Assembly (NCBI RefSeq): GCF_001640805.2
Contig: NC_066845.1
Location: 18,540,307-18,604,306 of the forward strand
Origin: Lates calcarifer
Taxonomy: Eukaryota > Chordata > Actinopteri > Centropomidae
Length of the DNA stretch: 64,000 bases
Direction: 5' to 3'
In this document: positions 14,066-27,545 of the stretch, piece by piece
Layout of the letters: each line of letters starts with the position of its first letter
Position numbering within the stretch: the stretch's first letter is position 1
Position numbers and translations under genes: made by a program
The notes under the pieces: generated by a model
The model's database searches: none
What the model was told of the DNA's origin: nothing
What the model saw: only the letters and a program-made list of their open reading frames with translations

Positions 14066-14215
14066 GTGGGGGCACCCATAGCCGAATGGTTGGGGTACAT
14101 ACCACGTGGGCCTTAGTGTCCTGAGCAGCTGGTCTCTGGATTGACTCCTGGTCGGCCGGACCCTACTCTCTCTCCCTGTTTCCTGTCTCTCTCCACTGTC
14201 CTCCACTGTCCTGAA
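14066..14215 (+). mobile_element. tRNA-derived SINE
   Basis: A tRNA-like head carries a box A match TAGCCGAATGG at about 14079-14089 and a decayed box B GGATTGACTCC at 14138-14148 (consensus GGTTCGANTCC), spaced as in a tRNA gene. It is followed by a CT-rich body with CCCTGTTTCCTGTCTCTC and a duplicated CTCCACTGTC. This head and body arrangement matches a widespread fish SINE. The cloverleaf is not intact and a non-tRNA tail follows, so it is not a tRNA gene. Confidence 0.7.
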
Positions 14216-15544
14216 AATGCCCCCCCCATCAATTAGGCTGATGATTCAGACTTGACACCTGTAACAAACTCAGACAACTCATGAAAAAGGCACACATTTA
14301 TAGAGAACATACAAAAACACAGCTAGAAATAAAGTTGTTTACATGATGTTGACAGCTTTGGGAGCTGCATGTTTGTTTGTAACTTATACCTTAACTTAAC
14401 CCAATCCTCTGGCACACTTACCCGATCTTTATCTCACAACTTCACCTGTTACTGATGGTGGCTTTAATGTAAAGCTCAAAGCTTAAAACTGCAACAATGC
14501 CTCTGTCCTTTTTAGGAGTAACTGCTCTTTTTATCTTTTAAATGTCAGTGGATTTTCTGGCCTAAATTGTCAGAATTCACCATCAACAATCAGCTGACCT
14601 CAGCTTCAACAGTGAACTCATGTGTGACAATTTGATAAGGTAGCGCACAGATAATACTGGCCAGCCAATGCTGTTTCTTGGGCACTAGGGGACAGTGGGA
14701 TAATCTGTAAACATTGGCATACCTTACAAAGTTGATGTGCCAATTGTGTCAGCAAGCAGTTGCCTGTTTACACACACAGCAGACATGGAACAACATTAGC
14801 ATTCATTTCGTGCCATTTTTCTGGCAGCCTGGTGAAAGTAAGTTCAATACTTACTCTCCTTTTCGCCTTGTTTTGTTCTCTGCTGATTCCTCAGGGAAAT
14901 ATCTGAACCTTTAGCTATTAAATGCTTTATTATGTTCACCAGCTAGCCGCTAACTGTGTCTGCAAGCCCTTTGGTGCCTGGAAGGTAGCACACAGTGGGT
15001 TTATCAGAGCATTTTCTCTTAAAAAAAAAAAACAACTGCCTGCTGGAAACAGCACTGATGAGTGTGGTGTGACCGAACCAAAACAGTTAAGTTGTGGCCA
15101 AAAGCCAACTCAATGAGCTGAAACATGCTGAAATGCCCTGGAGAGCTGTGGAGGACTGGTCCAGTGATTATTCTCTATGAGTGCGTCAGTAGAAGTGACA
15201 CCTTTCATACTACGCAGAGTAATTTAATCTATTGTTAATATGAATATATTCAATTCAAAATATTGATTAAAACAGCTTTAAACCTATGAAGCTGCATAGA
15301 CTTGACACTGTTTTGAGTCTTATGAGCACATCAAGGCCTGAAATTCCCCTCTTGTCTGTTTATATACCTACTGATAGTTTAGGAGCTATTCACTGCACTG
15401 GCTGTACTAACCTGTAGAGACATCAACGACCTCAGCTTATACTGTCAGCATAAACAAATTATTGAATCAAATAAAAAAGTTCAGCCCTAAGAAAAAATTG
15501 AGCGAATAATGAGACACTTAGGAACCATTGATTCACATCAACAT

Positions 15545-15860
15545 ACAGCTGTGTGCAAAAGTCTGGGCAAATTTTGTTGATGTTTGATATAACACCTACA
15601 ACAGACAGATACTAAAAATAAGCATTTCTTCAAACGTTATCTGCTCTAATGATTTTGTGTCTTGTGCAAAAGTTTAGGAACCCTACTAAGTCAGTATTAG
15701 TAATCCTCCCTTTAGCAGACATCACACATTGTAAAACACTTTTTGTAGCAGCTAAGAGTCTTTCACCCACTCTTCCTGTAAATCACTTCAAGTTCTGAGA
15801 TATTTTAGGCTGTCTTGCACACACAGCATCTTTAAGATCTACCCACAGACGCAGGGGTTG
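15545..15860. repeat. DNA-transposon-like relic (GTGCAAAAGT type)
   Basis: CTGTGTGCAAAAGTCTGGGC at 15549 and CTTGTGCAAAAGTTTAGGAA at 15661 are two related blocks about 110 bases apart. They are followed by TTCAAGTTCTGAGATATTTT then AGGCTGTCTTGCAC. Such GTGCAAAAGT starts mark several fish DNA-transposon relics. The superfamily cannot be settled from this fragment. Confidence 0.4.
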
Positions 15861-18111
15861 TATTTATTTCTTTTCACTTGTGTGCCAAACTTTGCTGCAC
15901 AACTATATCAACACCCACCTATTAAGAAAGTTTGTGATATACATTATGTATGATTGATGCCTCTTTTCAAGTATGCAATTCTTTTTTACGTGAATACCCA
16001 GTGTGCCCACCTTCATGACATTCTGCTTATCTCTGAGATATTAAGCTCCACGACCGGCTGCCTGCTACACCCCATTGTAGCCGTGGAAGCACTGTTTAAT
16101 CACCCAGATAGTGCTGAGAGATTCTTCTGGGCTTTTAACAGATTAAGAGGACATTACCTAGAAATGAGGGAGAGAAAATGGTCTATGGGTTTTTAAATAC
16201 TCACTGGAGAGACTCAGTCTTATGGTCTTTTATTTTGGTAATTTCCCTATTGCATATATTAATCCACAGAGAGGCTTTGCAGAGGCTGCATACTTTTTTT
16301 GTCCTGCAAGAAGCTGCTTTATAGCCATGTATTTATACACACTGACACCTTTCAGCTGCCCTATAGAGGTCAGGTGCTTTGCTCCAAGCATCACCTGTCT
16401 GCAGTGGTTGAGGCTGGAGTGTTGGAGTAAAAAACCTGCAGGTTTCTTCACACCTAGTTGAAAAGTACTGCTATTACACCAAAGTAAGTATGTAGTGAGT
16501 AAGTAGTCAGTTGTTTTTGAGCCTCCATTCTGGCAAACTCCTTGAAACACATCCTCTGACATTTGTCACGTCGATTTGTTCTTGTTGACGACAATTAAAT
16601 TTAGGATGTATTTCTGTCATCCACTCAGGCTCAAGTCTTTTGTCAGAGCGCTCGAGGTAACTTCAGGTCTCTCCCATCAGTGTCAGTGAGTGGTGGCAGC
16701 AGAAATTACTGCTGCCTCCCTTACTCTCTCTCACTCTTATTGACTTCTCTTTGCTTCTTGATCCCTCCTCTCTTTAATGTCAGTTGTTTGTCAGCGCTGA
16801 TGCATGTTTGTCACATGATGACTATCACGCAGCAGTGGCCAGCTCTCCATCTGGCCTGATAAAGCTGCAAACACCAGCCAGAGAGCACAACAAAGGAAGG
16901 ATGCAAATCTTTACAAAGGACAGTTTTAGATTCATCACTGTGAGTCCAGTAAACTGTATAAACAATACCCTTTTTGTAAACAAAATGACCGGTAGTAGCT
17001 CTTTACCAGAAAAGCATGGTTTTTTTGTTTTTTTTTTCTAGAATTGTAAATAATTAATTTGGGTAAACAGGGATTTAATTGTCTCTCAGTGTGCGAAGCC
17101 CTGACATTTAATGTTAAATTATAGTTATAAAACTCTGGGCAACACTGGGGTGCACCTCAGTGCCAAGCTGGCATAGACTGTGGGACCTGCTCAATTAAAA
17201 TCTGCACTGGACAGAGGTAAGGCAAAATGGTCACATTGATCTCAGACATTTCAGAGGAGAAGAGCATATCACTAATATTGGTTTTAATTTTATCTTCTTA
17301 ACTGGCTCACAATTTTATCTCAGAAAAGAGAAAAAACTGTTTCAGTTTTATTCATGAAAAAGCCATGTCACCTTTGCTTGACAGCAGTGACATTTAGATT
17401 CAGCTAAATCTAGGTTAGATTGATTTGAGGTATGACTCTGCAAACACAGTCAAAGGTAAAAAGGGAGTAGATGCAGGGTTTTGGTCTGAGACTTTTTCAT
17501 CAATAGTGAAGGAGCAGAGCAGAGTGGGCAGGACTGTGCTGAGGTGTGAGGAGTGATGGATTGAGGCTTCTTGTCTTGGAGAGTGACGGCTCAGAAGCAG
17601 TGTGTGTTACCCTTCCATCAGCACCACTCTCTTTTCAGCCTTCCTACTTCCTGCCACTGCCCCAGCCTGCACAGTGTGAAAAAAAATATCAATACAATAT
17701 AAATGAGAAGGTCTTTACCCCTCATTCTCCATCACCTTGCACCTCTCCAAACTGCAGCCCTCTTCACTGCTGTCTCATACTACAATATAAAAGAATGAAC
17801 TGTGAAACCAACGATAACAGCATAAGTGCAGCAGGCTGAAGTGAGGGTGGTCAACATGAATACTTTATAAATCATTTATCATCAAGCCTTCAGACAGAGG
17901 AGCTCAGTTTGCAGCCACAAATGCTTGAAATTGTATTTCATTTTATGCTATTTTACACTTGTAGTCCATAACATCAAAGCTATATTCTACTTTGAGCTAT
18001 ATTCTACAGCTATATTTATTTGACAGCTGTTCTCTACGTTTCAGATTAAGATGTTACAGGAAATGCATAAGATAATCTTATAAAATACTATGTCTAATGA
18101 TTAAATTAGTG

Positions 18112-18260
18112 GTCCCCAAAGCTTTTTTTGGCTTGTGATCCCCTATGAAAACACAGTGTCATGTTTGGCCCTTTGTCACATTTCAGGTGTCTATGAGCTG
18201 TTAGAGGACTAAAGAGAGAGTCTTCTCAGATGGTTTAATGGATGGCTGTTGTAGGGCTAA
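18112..18260 (+). repeat. interspersed repeat fragment (GTGGTCCCCAAA type)
   Basis: GTGGTCCCCAAAGCTTTTTT then GGCTTGTGATCCCCTATGAA, followed by GTCTATGAGCTGTTAGAGG, resembles a common teleost repeat beginning GTGGTTCCCAACCTTTTTGG. It is diverged and short, and no coding content is seen. Confidence 0.4.
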
Positions 18261-18469
18261 AGAGGTAAAACAAAAACACAGGTAAATCAAACATTTGATA
18301 GAAGTTCTAAAGAAAGATTACAACTTTTGCTCTTTTTCTTCTCTCATGTTGTGTCAAAGAAACAAAAAACACTTTTTTTTTTCAATAGCAATCTGATATT
18401 GGTACAATAAATACAAATCTACAGCCAGTAGCAGTCTAGAGGAAAAGTTGCAGGTTCAACATCAAACTT

Positions 18470-18767
18470 CAGCCCTTTACTTGTTAAGAGCTGTTTCCAG
18501 TGGTAGAAAACAGTGGCAGTGTTTTGCAGTTAGCATTCTAATGGGTAAGCACTGTCCCAGTCGGCCCATCTTGTCACTTTCCAATAGCAGGTGACGAAAC
18601 CAGCCAGACTGCCCTGAAGAAGTAGCACTGCTCAAAGGGCGGATTCTAACCTTTTGTGTTGCAAACACAAGAATAGATGAAGCTCTTGGCAAGCGTCCAT
18701 TACCACCATCCGCCACATCACATCACATTTGACGGCAGAGAAAACCTACAAATGGCCCCTTTAAGTA
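18470..18767. repeat. interspersed repeat with TTTACTTGCCAAGAGCT ends, copy 2
   Basis: It aligns block by block with 9519-9825 in the same orientation (for example CCAGACTGCCCTGAAGAAGT against CCAGACTGCCCTGAGGAAAT), while the middle has drifted. Inverted ends are CTTTACTTGTTAAGAGCTG and GAAGCTCTTGGCAAG. An open frame across it on the minus strand is a by-product. Confidence 0.6.
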
Positions 18768-19601
18768 AAGGAAGTAGGAGTAGTGCTTCTGGCATTTGAG
18801 CAGCCATGATTCTGTTACATCTGAATGTCATTGTCCAACAATTTCTGCTCAAAGAGCCCTTCATAGCAGGTCTTCATATAGGTCACCAGGCTGCATGTGG
18901 TAAATGTAGTCCCAACTATATGAAAATAAGACACAATGGATCCTGTTATAGTGGCCATTTCCTTTTGAATTCTTCTTTGGATGAGAATTTTCACTGTTGC
19001 AGTGAGTTACTCCCTGAAAATGGAAATATGCAGAAGTCAAATAATTGAATCTGAGACTATGCGGATATAAGCCTGGAAGTCTCATGAGTGGGGTTTTCTC
19101 TGCAGGCATGAAGGCCTTGTGTTGGTTAGCAGTGTAATAATATGTGACTAAAGAAGAGACAAGGGGCCCTTGTGAGATGCTGTCACCATTACTTTGGTAT
19201 GTTCTCTTAGTCTCCAGTGGCTCCAGTTGAGCCGCCTTTCCGTGCCCAGTTCAGGAAATTGGGCCTTATACTAGTGTTTCTAAAAATAGCAGCTTTATTT
19301 TACCAGAAATGTGGTTGTGGCCAGTTACATTTGGCTGAATTCCCTTCCTGCCCTGGGGGAAAGTGCAGTTGTTTCAAGGGCCTAGCCGTCACTCAATGGA
19401 TGTTAGAGACTTCGGCTGATTAGTAATTGCCTTCTCAGTTCAGAGCTTTCTGAAGTTTGTTAGATGTAGATGTTATATTTTGAGATGTAATTACCACTTC
19501 CTTTTTATGGGAAGTGAAGTTAATTTTCAAGGCTGACTTCATGACAGGAGATGTTATTGTCAGGGTCGAGGCACCAGTGTGACCTTCATGCTGGAAGTCC
19601 A

Positions 19602-19604
<3 letters not shown>

Positions 19605-19676
<72 letters not shown>
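19605..19676. repeat. (CA)n microsatellite
   Basis: A 72-base CA run interrupted once by TATA near 19631. Open frames of repeated Thr-His or Cys-Val across it are artefacts. Confidence 0.95.
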
Positions 19677-19680
<4 letters not shown>

Positions 19681-20675
19681 CAAGCCTCAATTCACATGAA
19701 TGGTTGTGTTGTTGTTGTATTTTTCTCCAGCTAACTGCAATTAGACTTAGGATTGTCAACAATTAATCAGTTGTTCTCCCCTGGAGTTTTTATCTGCTTG
19801 CTCCTGCTAACAATATGTCCTTCTTAATTACACAGTAATGGGTATAAACAAAGTGTTTATTGTTGTGTAATGAACTGTGGCTCATAGTGAAAAAACAAGG
19901 AGGCAAAGTGGGAAGCATCTTGGTCACCTTTAATTTACAGTTTTTAGCAGGCATGCAGAGCATTGTTTAAACAAAACTCTTTTTCATTTGTAGAATATGT
20001 TTTATGAAACATTTTAGACTGAGATAAATGTTAATAGCTTAAAGTCTTTGTATATATGATTTAAAGTCCTATCAGTCAGGGTCTGTTGTTTCTAACACTG
20101 TAATTCATTTGTGTCCATATCAGTGTTTGCATTATGATGACAGTCCATAGTTTACCCATTTTATTTCTACATATATGGATAAGAGAGTGTGACTGACGTG
20201 GTCTGATGGTGCCTCTCCTCCCTAGCGCTGCAAACAGAGGCAGCTGATAATATCCCAGGGCAATGTTTGATCTTTTTACGCCTTTAACATCCCCTAACAC
20301 ACACACACATGCACACACACACACATTTGCGCACACATACCGGCCTCCCTCTCTGCCCATCTCCCCCTTCCCTCTCTCCCACCTCTCATTTTCTGATCCC
20401 CTAGATAAAGTTTTCTCCTGTCTTTGCGGATACAGATGAGGCGAGTATTTTGTCAGGCTGCGGTGATACACATTACATAATTGACGAGCGCAGGGTGCCC
20501 ATCATGCACAAATCCCTGCATGGATCTTTTATTCAAAGCAGTAGTGCATTAAAAAATCCTCATCCTCACCAGGTTGTGTTGTTCCATCAGGAAGACTGAT
20601 CCTCCATATGTTTCATACGATGCTGAGGCTGATGGGGTTGAATTCACAATCACACTCCGCAGGGTGGACTCACTC

Positions 20676-20680
<5 letters not shown>

Positions 20681-20772
<92 letters not shown>
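20681..20772. repeat. compound (TC)n(AC)n microsatellite
   Basis: About 68 bases of TC with one CC interruption near 20721, passing directly into about 12 AC units. One strand is pure pyrimidine over the first part. Confidence 0.95.
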
Positions 20773-23583
20773 ACATGCACAATAAGAGTTAAAAAAAAAA
20801 ATCTATAATCTGTGCTTTAATCAATCATTACCTGAATCTTATCATCCTGTTAAACCAAGTTTATCTAATATGTCAGAGTGTTATCATTCAATTTATGTCA
20901 CCTGCTATTCATCAAAATATGAGGATTTGTTTTGGCTTGGTGCTATTAATAATTTTGAAGGAAAACTGTGTCAGGCTTTTTTTTCAAGGTTGGATGACTT
21001 CATTTTTACTCCACTACCAACAGCAGAACATTATGTTCTTTAGGTGGAAAATTATGATGACCGATTTCCTGACGTTGAGGAAAGTAAATAGCACAGTGAC
21101 TCCTAGTTACAGATATTACTACTGTCACTATTATTCTTATGTCCACTACCTCTAATAATAACTTAATGCTCATCCACAGTAGATAAAGTCCTATTACTGG
21201 TCTCAGCTGGCAAGTCCAATACAGAATTTTTGTCCCTCATCTGACACAGTAAGAACTCTGCGTCAGAGGAGAGATGAGTGGACTCAAGCAGCAAACTGAG
21301 ATTGTTCAGGTGGTAAGAGATTTCTCACTGTGCCAGAGGCCTTATTAACCCCTCTGTGCCAACCAAATCATCAGCACCTGCTGAGATGAGAGGCAGACCG
21401 CTAGAAAGTCAGAGAGTTAGTTTTGTATATGGTAGTGGGTTATTACTTTTTCTGCTTTGTTTCAGCAGAATGCATTAGCCATATTAAACAGAATTAGACA
21501 GACACTTTGTTTTACGCATTTTTGACTGGCATACTCACTTCTGTCTAAAATTTGGTGCATTGTCACCTGCATGATCATAAAATACCATGATCATAATAGA
21601 CATACTGTAGCCAATCACCCCCAAAGGTCAGTCAGCAGGAAGGACAAATAGGAAATATAGCCACACAATATGAAATGCATGGATTCAAATATTAAGACAT
21701 AAAAACAAACTCTTATTTATTTAATTGAAATACTGATATTCCATGGATCAGTATTTCTAAATACTTCATTTATAAATTGACTAATTAAACTATCGACTTG
21801 TTCCACAACAGATTATCAGCATTGTGGATTAACACTTTTTGTTCGGCTAAGTTGTGTTCAAACCAAAATTAACGCTGCATGCAGCTCCATCATTCATTCC
21901 AGTGCGACCACATCTTCAAAGTCACTGATCCATTACTCATATTGGCCTGCCCGGGTTATAGTTCATAGTTCACCAATAACTGAAGCATCACACACCACAC
22001 CTACACACCTTGCCTCAATGCAATGGTGTTTTCAATTTGAATGCCTGCAAAGCTGTGCAAAAAGGTCAGCTGTATGAAGATTGCAAGACATTTCACACAT
22101 TCAGAGAGGAATTCCTCAGTCATTTGTGAGTATATTTGGAGACTTGTTTTAGTTTTGATTGTGAAATTACAGAAGTTTGATGAAAGAAACTGGCAGTGTA
22201 ACATCACATTGAACTGCCTTCTCCAGTCTGCTGCTAGCTGAACATCATTCTCTACTGCAAGTTAAGGAAAGATGAATGCCCTTAAGTCTATGACTTTTTC
22301 AATTTTTTTTCCTGTAATTCTATGAAAAAATATCCACATCCAGTTTTTTGGCTTCAGTTGAACAATTTAACAAGATAATGGGTTTCTGCAGAAACTTTCA
22401 TCTCATCCACTGTGGTTAGCTTAATCAAGGCTTGTATACACCATTGTGGCATATGACGTTACTATGAACAAAGATGGAGGTGTCCTTGGTTTGAATGTTT
22501 TCTTTAAAAAACTATTCATGTGAATAATATACATTTTTTTTTTATCTGTCTGGAAAATCGGTCATTAACTGCAGTCACGAGGTCAAAGAGTGCAGCTGGG
22601 AGCTCAATGTTCCCCATGTTGGGTTTGTAATACTTGGGTAATCATTAGGTGTTGATACTAAGGCTGTGGCTTATGGGTTGCATTAATGATCACAGTCTGT
22701 CTGTAATGAATCTGTAACAAATTAAACTTTCAAAGAAGCCTGGTGAAACATGTAATAAAACCTAAATCTGTACACAGTCCAAAGAACAAACAAGCCAATC
22801 AATTTCTCCTCCCTGTATCCTTCAAACTTCTCTGTGAGCTCTGCTACTTTGCTTTGGCAGGAAATCTTTCCCTCTTTGCCAGGGCATTTTTTTTCTATCA
22901 CTTGCTCTTTATTTACATCTCGAGAGGCGGTAGACTCTGATGAGGCAGAATCATTTCTTCCTGCCTCAAATTAAACGAGCGTTGGCCAAGGTCAGCTCTC
23001 CAGAATGAGTCCGCAGAGTTCTAAAACCCAAGCCACTCTTTTTATTTCTCATATGACGCAAGCCAGCATGTTTGTCCGGACTAATAATGATGGTCTGTAA
23101 TTTTCTTTTGGAATGCTTAATAAGCTGCTGCACTCTTCAAACACATCCGGTGATGTGTCTTTGCTCTGCTTTCAGCTGAAGAGCTACCTGGAAATGCAGA
23201 GTTGTCAGGGGATTCAGTCAGAGTACTTTTCTGTTTTATTAGACTATATACTGTGGAGAAATAGGAGAGAGGCACAAAGCATAAGAAGAATGAGAATGGA
23301 TGACATGGAATACGAGTTACATGTAAACATGAAGCACAACAATAGTCCATCCCCTGGTATCCACATAACAAAGTCTGTATATGTGTACAGTCAGGCTTCC
23401 TTGTGGCTCAGTCGGCTTATATGCATACAGTGCTATGGTGCAGAGGTGGGAATACAGATTTCCAGTTTACTTGCAATATTAACCCAAGACCATTTTAAAC
23501 AGAGAAACAACATCATACCAAACATCTCTCAACTCTTACACTGGGCCCCCTCTTCTACCAACAGTCAATGCTGGTTTCTTTGA

Positions 23584-24072
23584 AAGGAATAGTTCAACAT
23601 TTTGAGAAACACTTTCTAGCTGAGAGTTAGATGAGAAAATTGATATCACCCTTATTTCTTGTTAAACCAGGAGGCGATTAACTTTTTGAGGAGCAACAGT
23701 GACAAGCTAGTACCTATTTCCTCATTTCAGTACAATGTATACATAAGCAGTTTTGACCAAACAACTGATTTCTCCAGTTAATATTGCAAAAACCAGTTAA
23801 TGAACCAAATCTGGCAAATATACTTAGATTAACATTAGCTTGGCTTAGGAGTTTTTTGCTGTTGTGCTGCACAGGTTACACAAATATAGATATGTGATGC
23901 TAATTACAGAGTTTCATAGGTGCTGGTGGGCAGATACATTAACTCTGGAGAGAAGGAGGATAGTTTTATCCTGCTTTCAGTCTTTGTGCTAAGCTAAGCT
24001 AATTATCCTCTCATCAAACTGTTGGCAAGAAAGCAAATAAGCACATTTCCCAGAATGTTGAACTGTTCTTTT
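23584..24072 (-). mobile_element. fold-back MITE, copy 1
   Basis: The ends are inverted repeats: AGTTCAACATTTTGAGAAA at 23591 and the complement of the last about 75 bases (CATTTCCCAGAATGTTGAAC near the end), each followed by GAGAGTTAGATGAGA-like sequence and its complement TCTCATCAAACTGTTGG. The interior has GCTAAGCTAAGCTAA and GGTGCTGGTGGGCAGA. I recognise this as a common percomorph non-autonomous DNA transposon with long terminal inverted repeats. It has no coding capacity. Orientation is set relative to copy 2 from the CTACCAGCACC block, which is complemented here. Confidence 0.7.
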
Positions 24073-27059
24073 AACCATGACCATGCCCTTCCCCTAGTTA
24101 AACTAAGTTGTTTAAGCCACTTAAACTAAATCCTAGCCATAGAGGTTGCAGATTATTGTAAGTCATAATTATGAGTCCTGTTTTAAAATTTGTTGTGTGC
24201 ATTTTGGAAGGCAATGACAAACGGTGGCATCATGATGATAGTGGCACTAGGTCAAACACACTTGCATTGGCTGTTTTGTCTGTTTTGTCACTTTGGTTGG
24301 AGGACTTGTTAGAGATTAACCCACATGCACAGGAGTCTTACATAATTAATGCTTCCACTTACATTTTAATTTTTTACATTCATATTCAGCATTTCATTTA
24401 CATAGATGCCTAAACAGTTTGTCAGACTGCTCACTGTATTCATGATTAACCTGTATACACACAGCACCAATGAAATGACACGCATGCACAGACCCACACA
24501 GACAGTGTCTCCATATCCCCCTGGTCATTTATACATGACTGCAGTTCTTCTGTGTGAGTGTATAGAGGCACTGACAGCTGAGAGAAGGCCTTGATCAGTG
24601 TAGCATTCCCCACACACTCAGCACTTCAGTCAGTCAGTCTGCTAGCTAACCCTCACTCTGCATTCATTATTAATCACAGGCGATCTCCAAACTATGTGGG
24701 TTGAGGGGGAACAAGTCATGATAGAATATGCAATTGTCTGCATAATGCACAGCAGGTGAGATATCAGGCGCCGATATGAAGCACAAATATTGCATGAGGG
24801 TTCCGCAGTTATTACTGTCAAATGAAGGTGGCATCAGGGGCAATGCTGAAGATTGTCAACATGTTCCACAGAACCCAGAGCAGAGAAAACATACCTGAGT
24901 GTACATAACTCTGATTGGATGGGGGTATTGGGAGTATGAAATTCCATCTGCTTGAGGCATGGCCATTGACTTTTTCTATATCTTCATTTACCCACAGAAG
25001 CGCTTTGTTGAATGTACGGTTTCTTTTCAACAATGTCTTGTTAACCACATTTACTCTTCACAGCTTCCCAGTGCAGATCTATGACCTCTGATACTTGAGC
25101 AATGTGTCAGCATTGGCCATTTACCAACACCTCTTTAGCCACAGGAACTCTTAACTGCCACCCAGAATAATCACAGTCTCCTACTATTGACCTCTGATCA
25201 GCTCCAGAGAGTCAGCTAGGAGGTTAAGTGCCATTAGTTGATGGACGCAGGAGCATCATTTATCCCTTTATCATCACTGACCATCAATTTTCTAATTCCC
25301 AAACCAGCTTGTTGCGCTGCTGGCCTGCCAACCCAGAGGAAATACTCACTTACAAGAGCATTGCATCATGTTAAGTCGAATAAAATGCATATTAATCAAA
25401 GTGCTAGTGTGAGCTGCAACTGTGTGTGTCAAGATAATCTCCATTCAGGAGCGATGTAAGGCCTCGTTCAGAATTCGAAGAGAGAGAGATATAGAGAGAG
25501 ACGAGGTGATAACTAATGCGGCCGGGCTTAGCTTCACCTTTGATGTTTGTACCAGAAATCCAAGGTGCTCAGAGCCTATCTGTCCTTGAAGTGAACACAC
25601 CCAGGAATCCCTGGAGAGGGAGAGATATTCTAATCCCAGAGCCAGCTAAAAGCTGGAAAGGAAAGTTGACTTTGTATCGATTTTTATTTCTAACTCACTG
25701 TGGGTGTCTTCTGATCATAGTTAATAAAACATTGCATGGCTTCACTTCTCGCTGATGCATATTTGGCCAGGAGTCAGAGCTGCATTTGGAAATACTTATC
25801 ATGTGTAGAACTGCCTATACATACAAGTATAAACCAGTAGTTCAGATTTCTGATTTTAAGCAGGAATTCATGCAGTTTAAACGCATGAAAGGTCACATGG
25901 CAGTTTTTACTGCTACAGGTTTTGAAAGAGCTCTTATATATTCATGTTCAGTGAAGACAAGCTGTGTTCAAAATGTCCAAAAATAACCTTTAAGTTGTAG
26001 GTGAAAATGTTGATGTTGCATCAAAAACAACTTTTATTCTTTTAAATTTTATCCACTTCATAGACAAATAACTTTTTAAAAAGATCTTTCTTTCGTTCTT
26101 TTTTTCGTTTTTCTTTTAATCAAGAATCAGTCTCCAGCTGTATCTATGCATACCAGCTAATATCTGAGATGAACTGTTGATGAACTCAGTTTGGGAATTG
26201 TATTTTTTTAAATAAATGTTCAGCTAGAGCGAAATGTTGCTTGAAGTATGAGGCAATTTTTCGGGAACCATTACATCCTATTAACCCCATAGTCTTAAAA
26301 TGAAAGTTGGCTTGCAAGGAAACGTGCAGGTTTGATTTCATCATCTGTGATATCTTCAAGGGTGCAGTCGATCCAGCAGTTTTGCTGCCAGACTTTTGTT
26401 TCCTCTGCCATCAAAGGCAGCATAGCCTCTGGACAGGTTGGTCTGTATGACAGTGTGATTCATCCCATGGTATGAAGCATCAAAACCAATTGCAGATTTT
26501 GACACTGGTCTTTTTTTTGTGTACCTGTGATGTCTGTATTTCTGAGGCAGTGCAGTGTGAATACTAGGGTCAGGCTGGCATATTGGTTGGAATTGGAATT
26601 GAGTAACTGTTGCCTCATTATTAAGAATCAGATATTGGCCAGACAACCTTCTGCCTCACATACTTAGTGAAAAATTGATTAGTAGAGTAGATGTTTACAT
26701 GATGCTCCAAGCCTGAAATTATTCTTATTACTGTAGCTACAGAAATGGGAGAATATACTTGTTGCCTGTAACTGCATACATATTACCCTGGATTTCCTTA
26801 AAGAATATTAAAGTCTGGAGAAATATTAATTTAATTTTTTGCTTGTTGATATCAATACAATTTCTATCCTCACCTGAAAAAACATATCTGAAGAAGGATG
26901 ACAAAGAAGTAGAAAGCTTAAGTTTCTCTGGCAAGTAAACGGCATGTCCAATCTATAGGGGTCAGGAATTCACCAATGTTTTTTAGCGCTAGACTTAATT
27001 AAGTCTTGATCATTATCTTTATCTATCTATCTATTATCTATACAAGTTTTAAAATAAAA

Positions 27060-27545
27060 AAATTACTGAGTGAATGGTGGCTAAGATAATGGTGGTGATA
27101 TGATTGTGCTGCTGTAAATGCAAAGGCTTTGGAAAAACTTTGGACAAACTTCCTCCAAGAGGGTCCTAACAGGATATAAATAAAGGCAGCTTTGTCTAAT
27201 TTTTGTCTAATGTTTTTCAGTGAAGAGAGCAGAACTGTCTTGATTTCTTCAGCATGAAAACTGAGGTTAGATTTGAATAAGACCCAGATTTCTAGCCACA
27301 AGTTTGATATATGTTCTCTGACTGCCAAGGTTAGTACAGATAATCTGAAGAGAGTTGTGAGATAAAATGATTAGTGTACATTATCTTTGTTCATCCTCTG
27401 CTGGACATCCAGCACTTAATGTTATCAAGGCAGTTAATGAGAGTGGCAATGCCGCTATTGTTATTTCAGGTATTACAGGTACATAGGTGGGTGTCGTCTG
27501 CATAAAAATGAAAATTAACACAAAACTGTAAAGTGTGATGTCTAG
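27060..27545 (-). mobile_element. degenerate LINE fragment with YADD motif kept
   Basis: Minus-strand translation around 27510-27460 gives NFHFYADDTHL, the reverse transcriptase catalytic block (YADD at 27504-27493), then a stop a few codons later. Further on, 27290-27221 resembles the NLGVIFDSNLSF...IKTV region with at least one frameshift (a reading such as FKSNLSFHAEEIKTV). Several stops and shifts make it inactive. It lies just upstream of the putative leader exon and in opposite orientation to it. The family appears related to the fragment at 1531-2120 but the two are not close copies. Confidence 0.7.

Noticed and set aside
14066..14150. Functional tRNA gene
   Set aside because: Box B is mutated, no intact acceptor stem is seen, and a SINE-type body follows.
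19605..20772. CRISPR-like or satellite array
   Set aside because: The repeats are simple dinucleotide runs with no spacer structure.
23113..23583. 156-codon open frame on the + strand
   Set aside because: It shows no domain or compositional sign of coding and ends at the edge of the fold-back element; likely chance.
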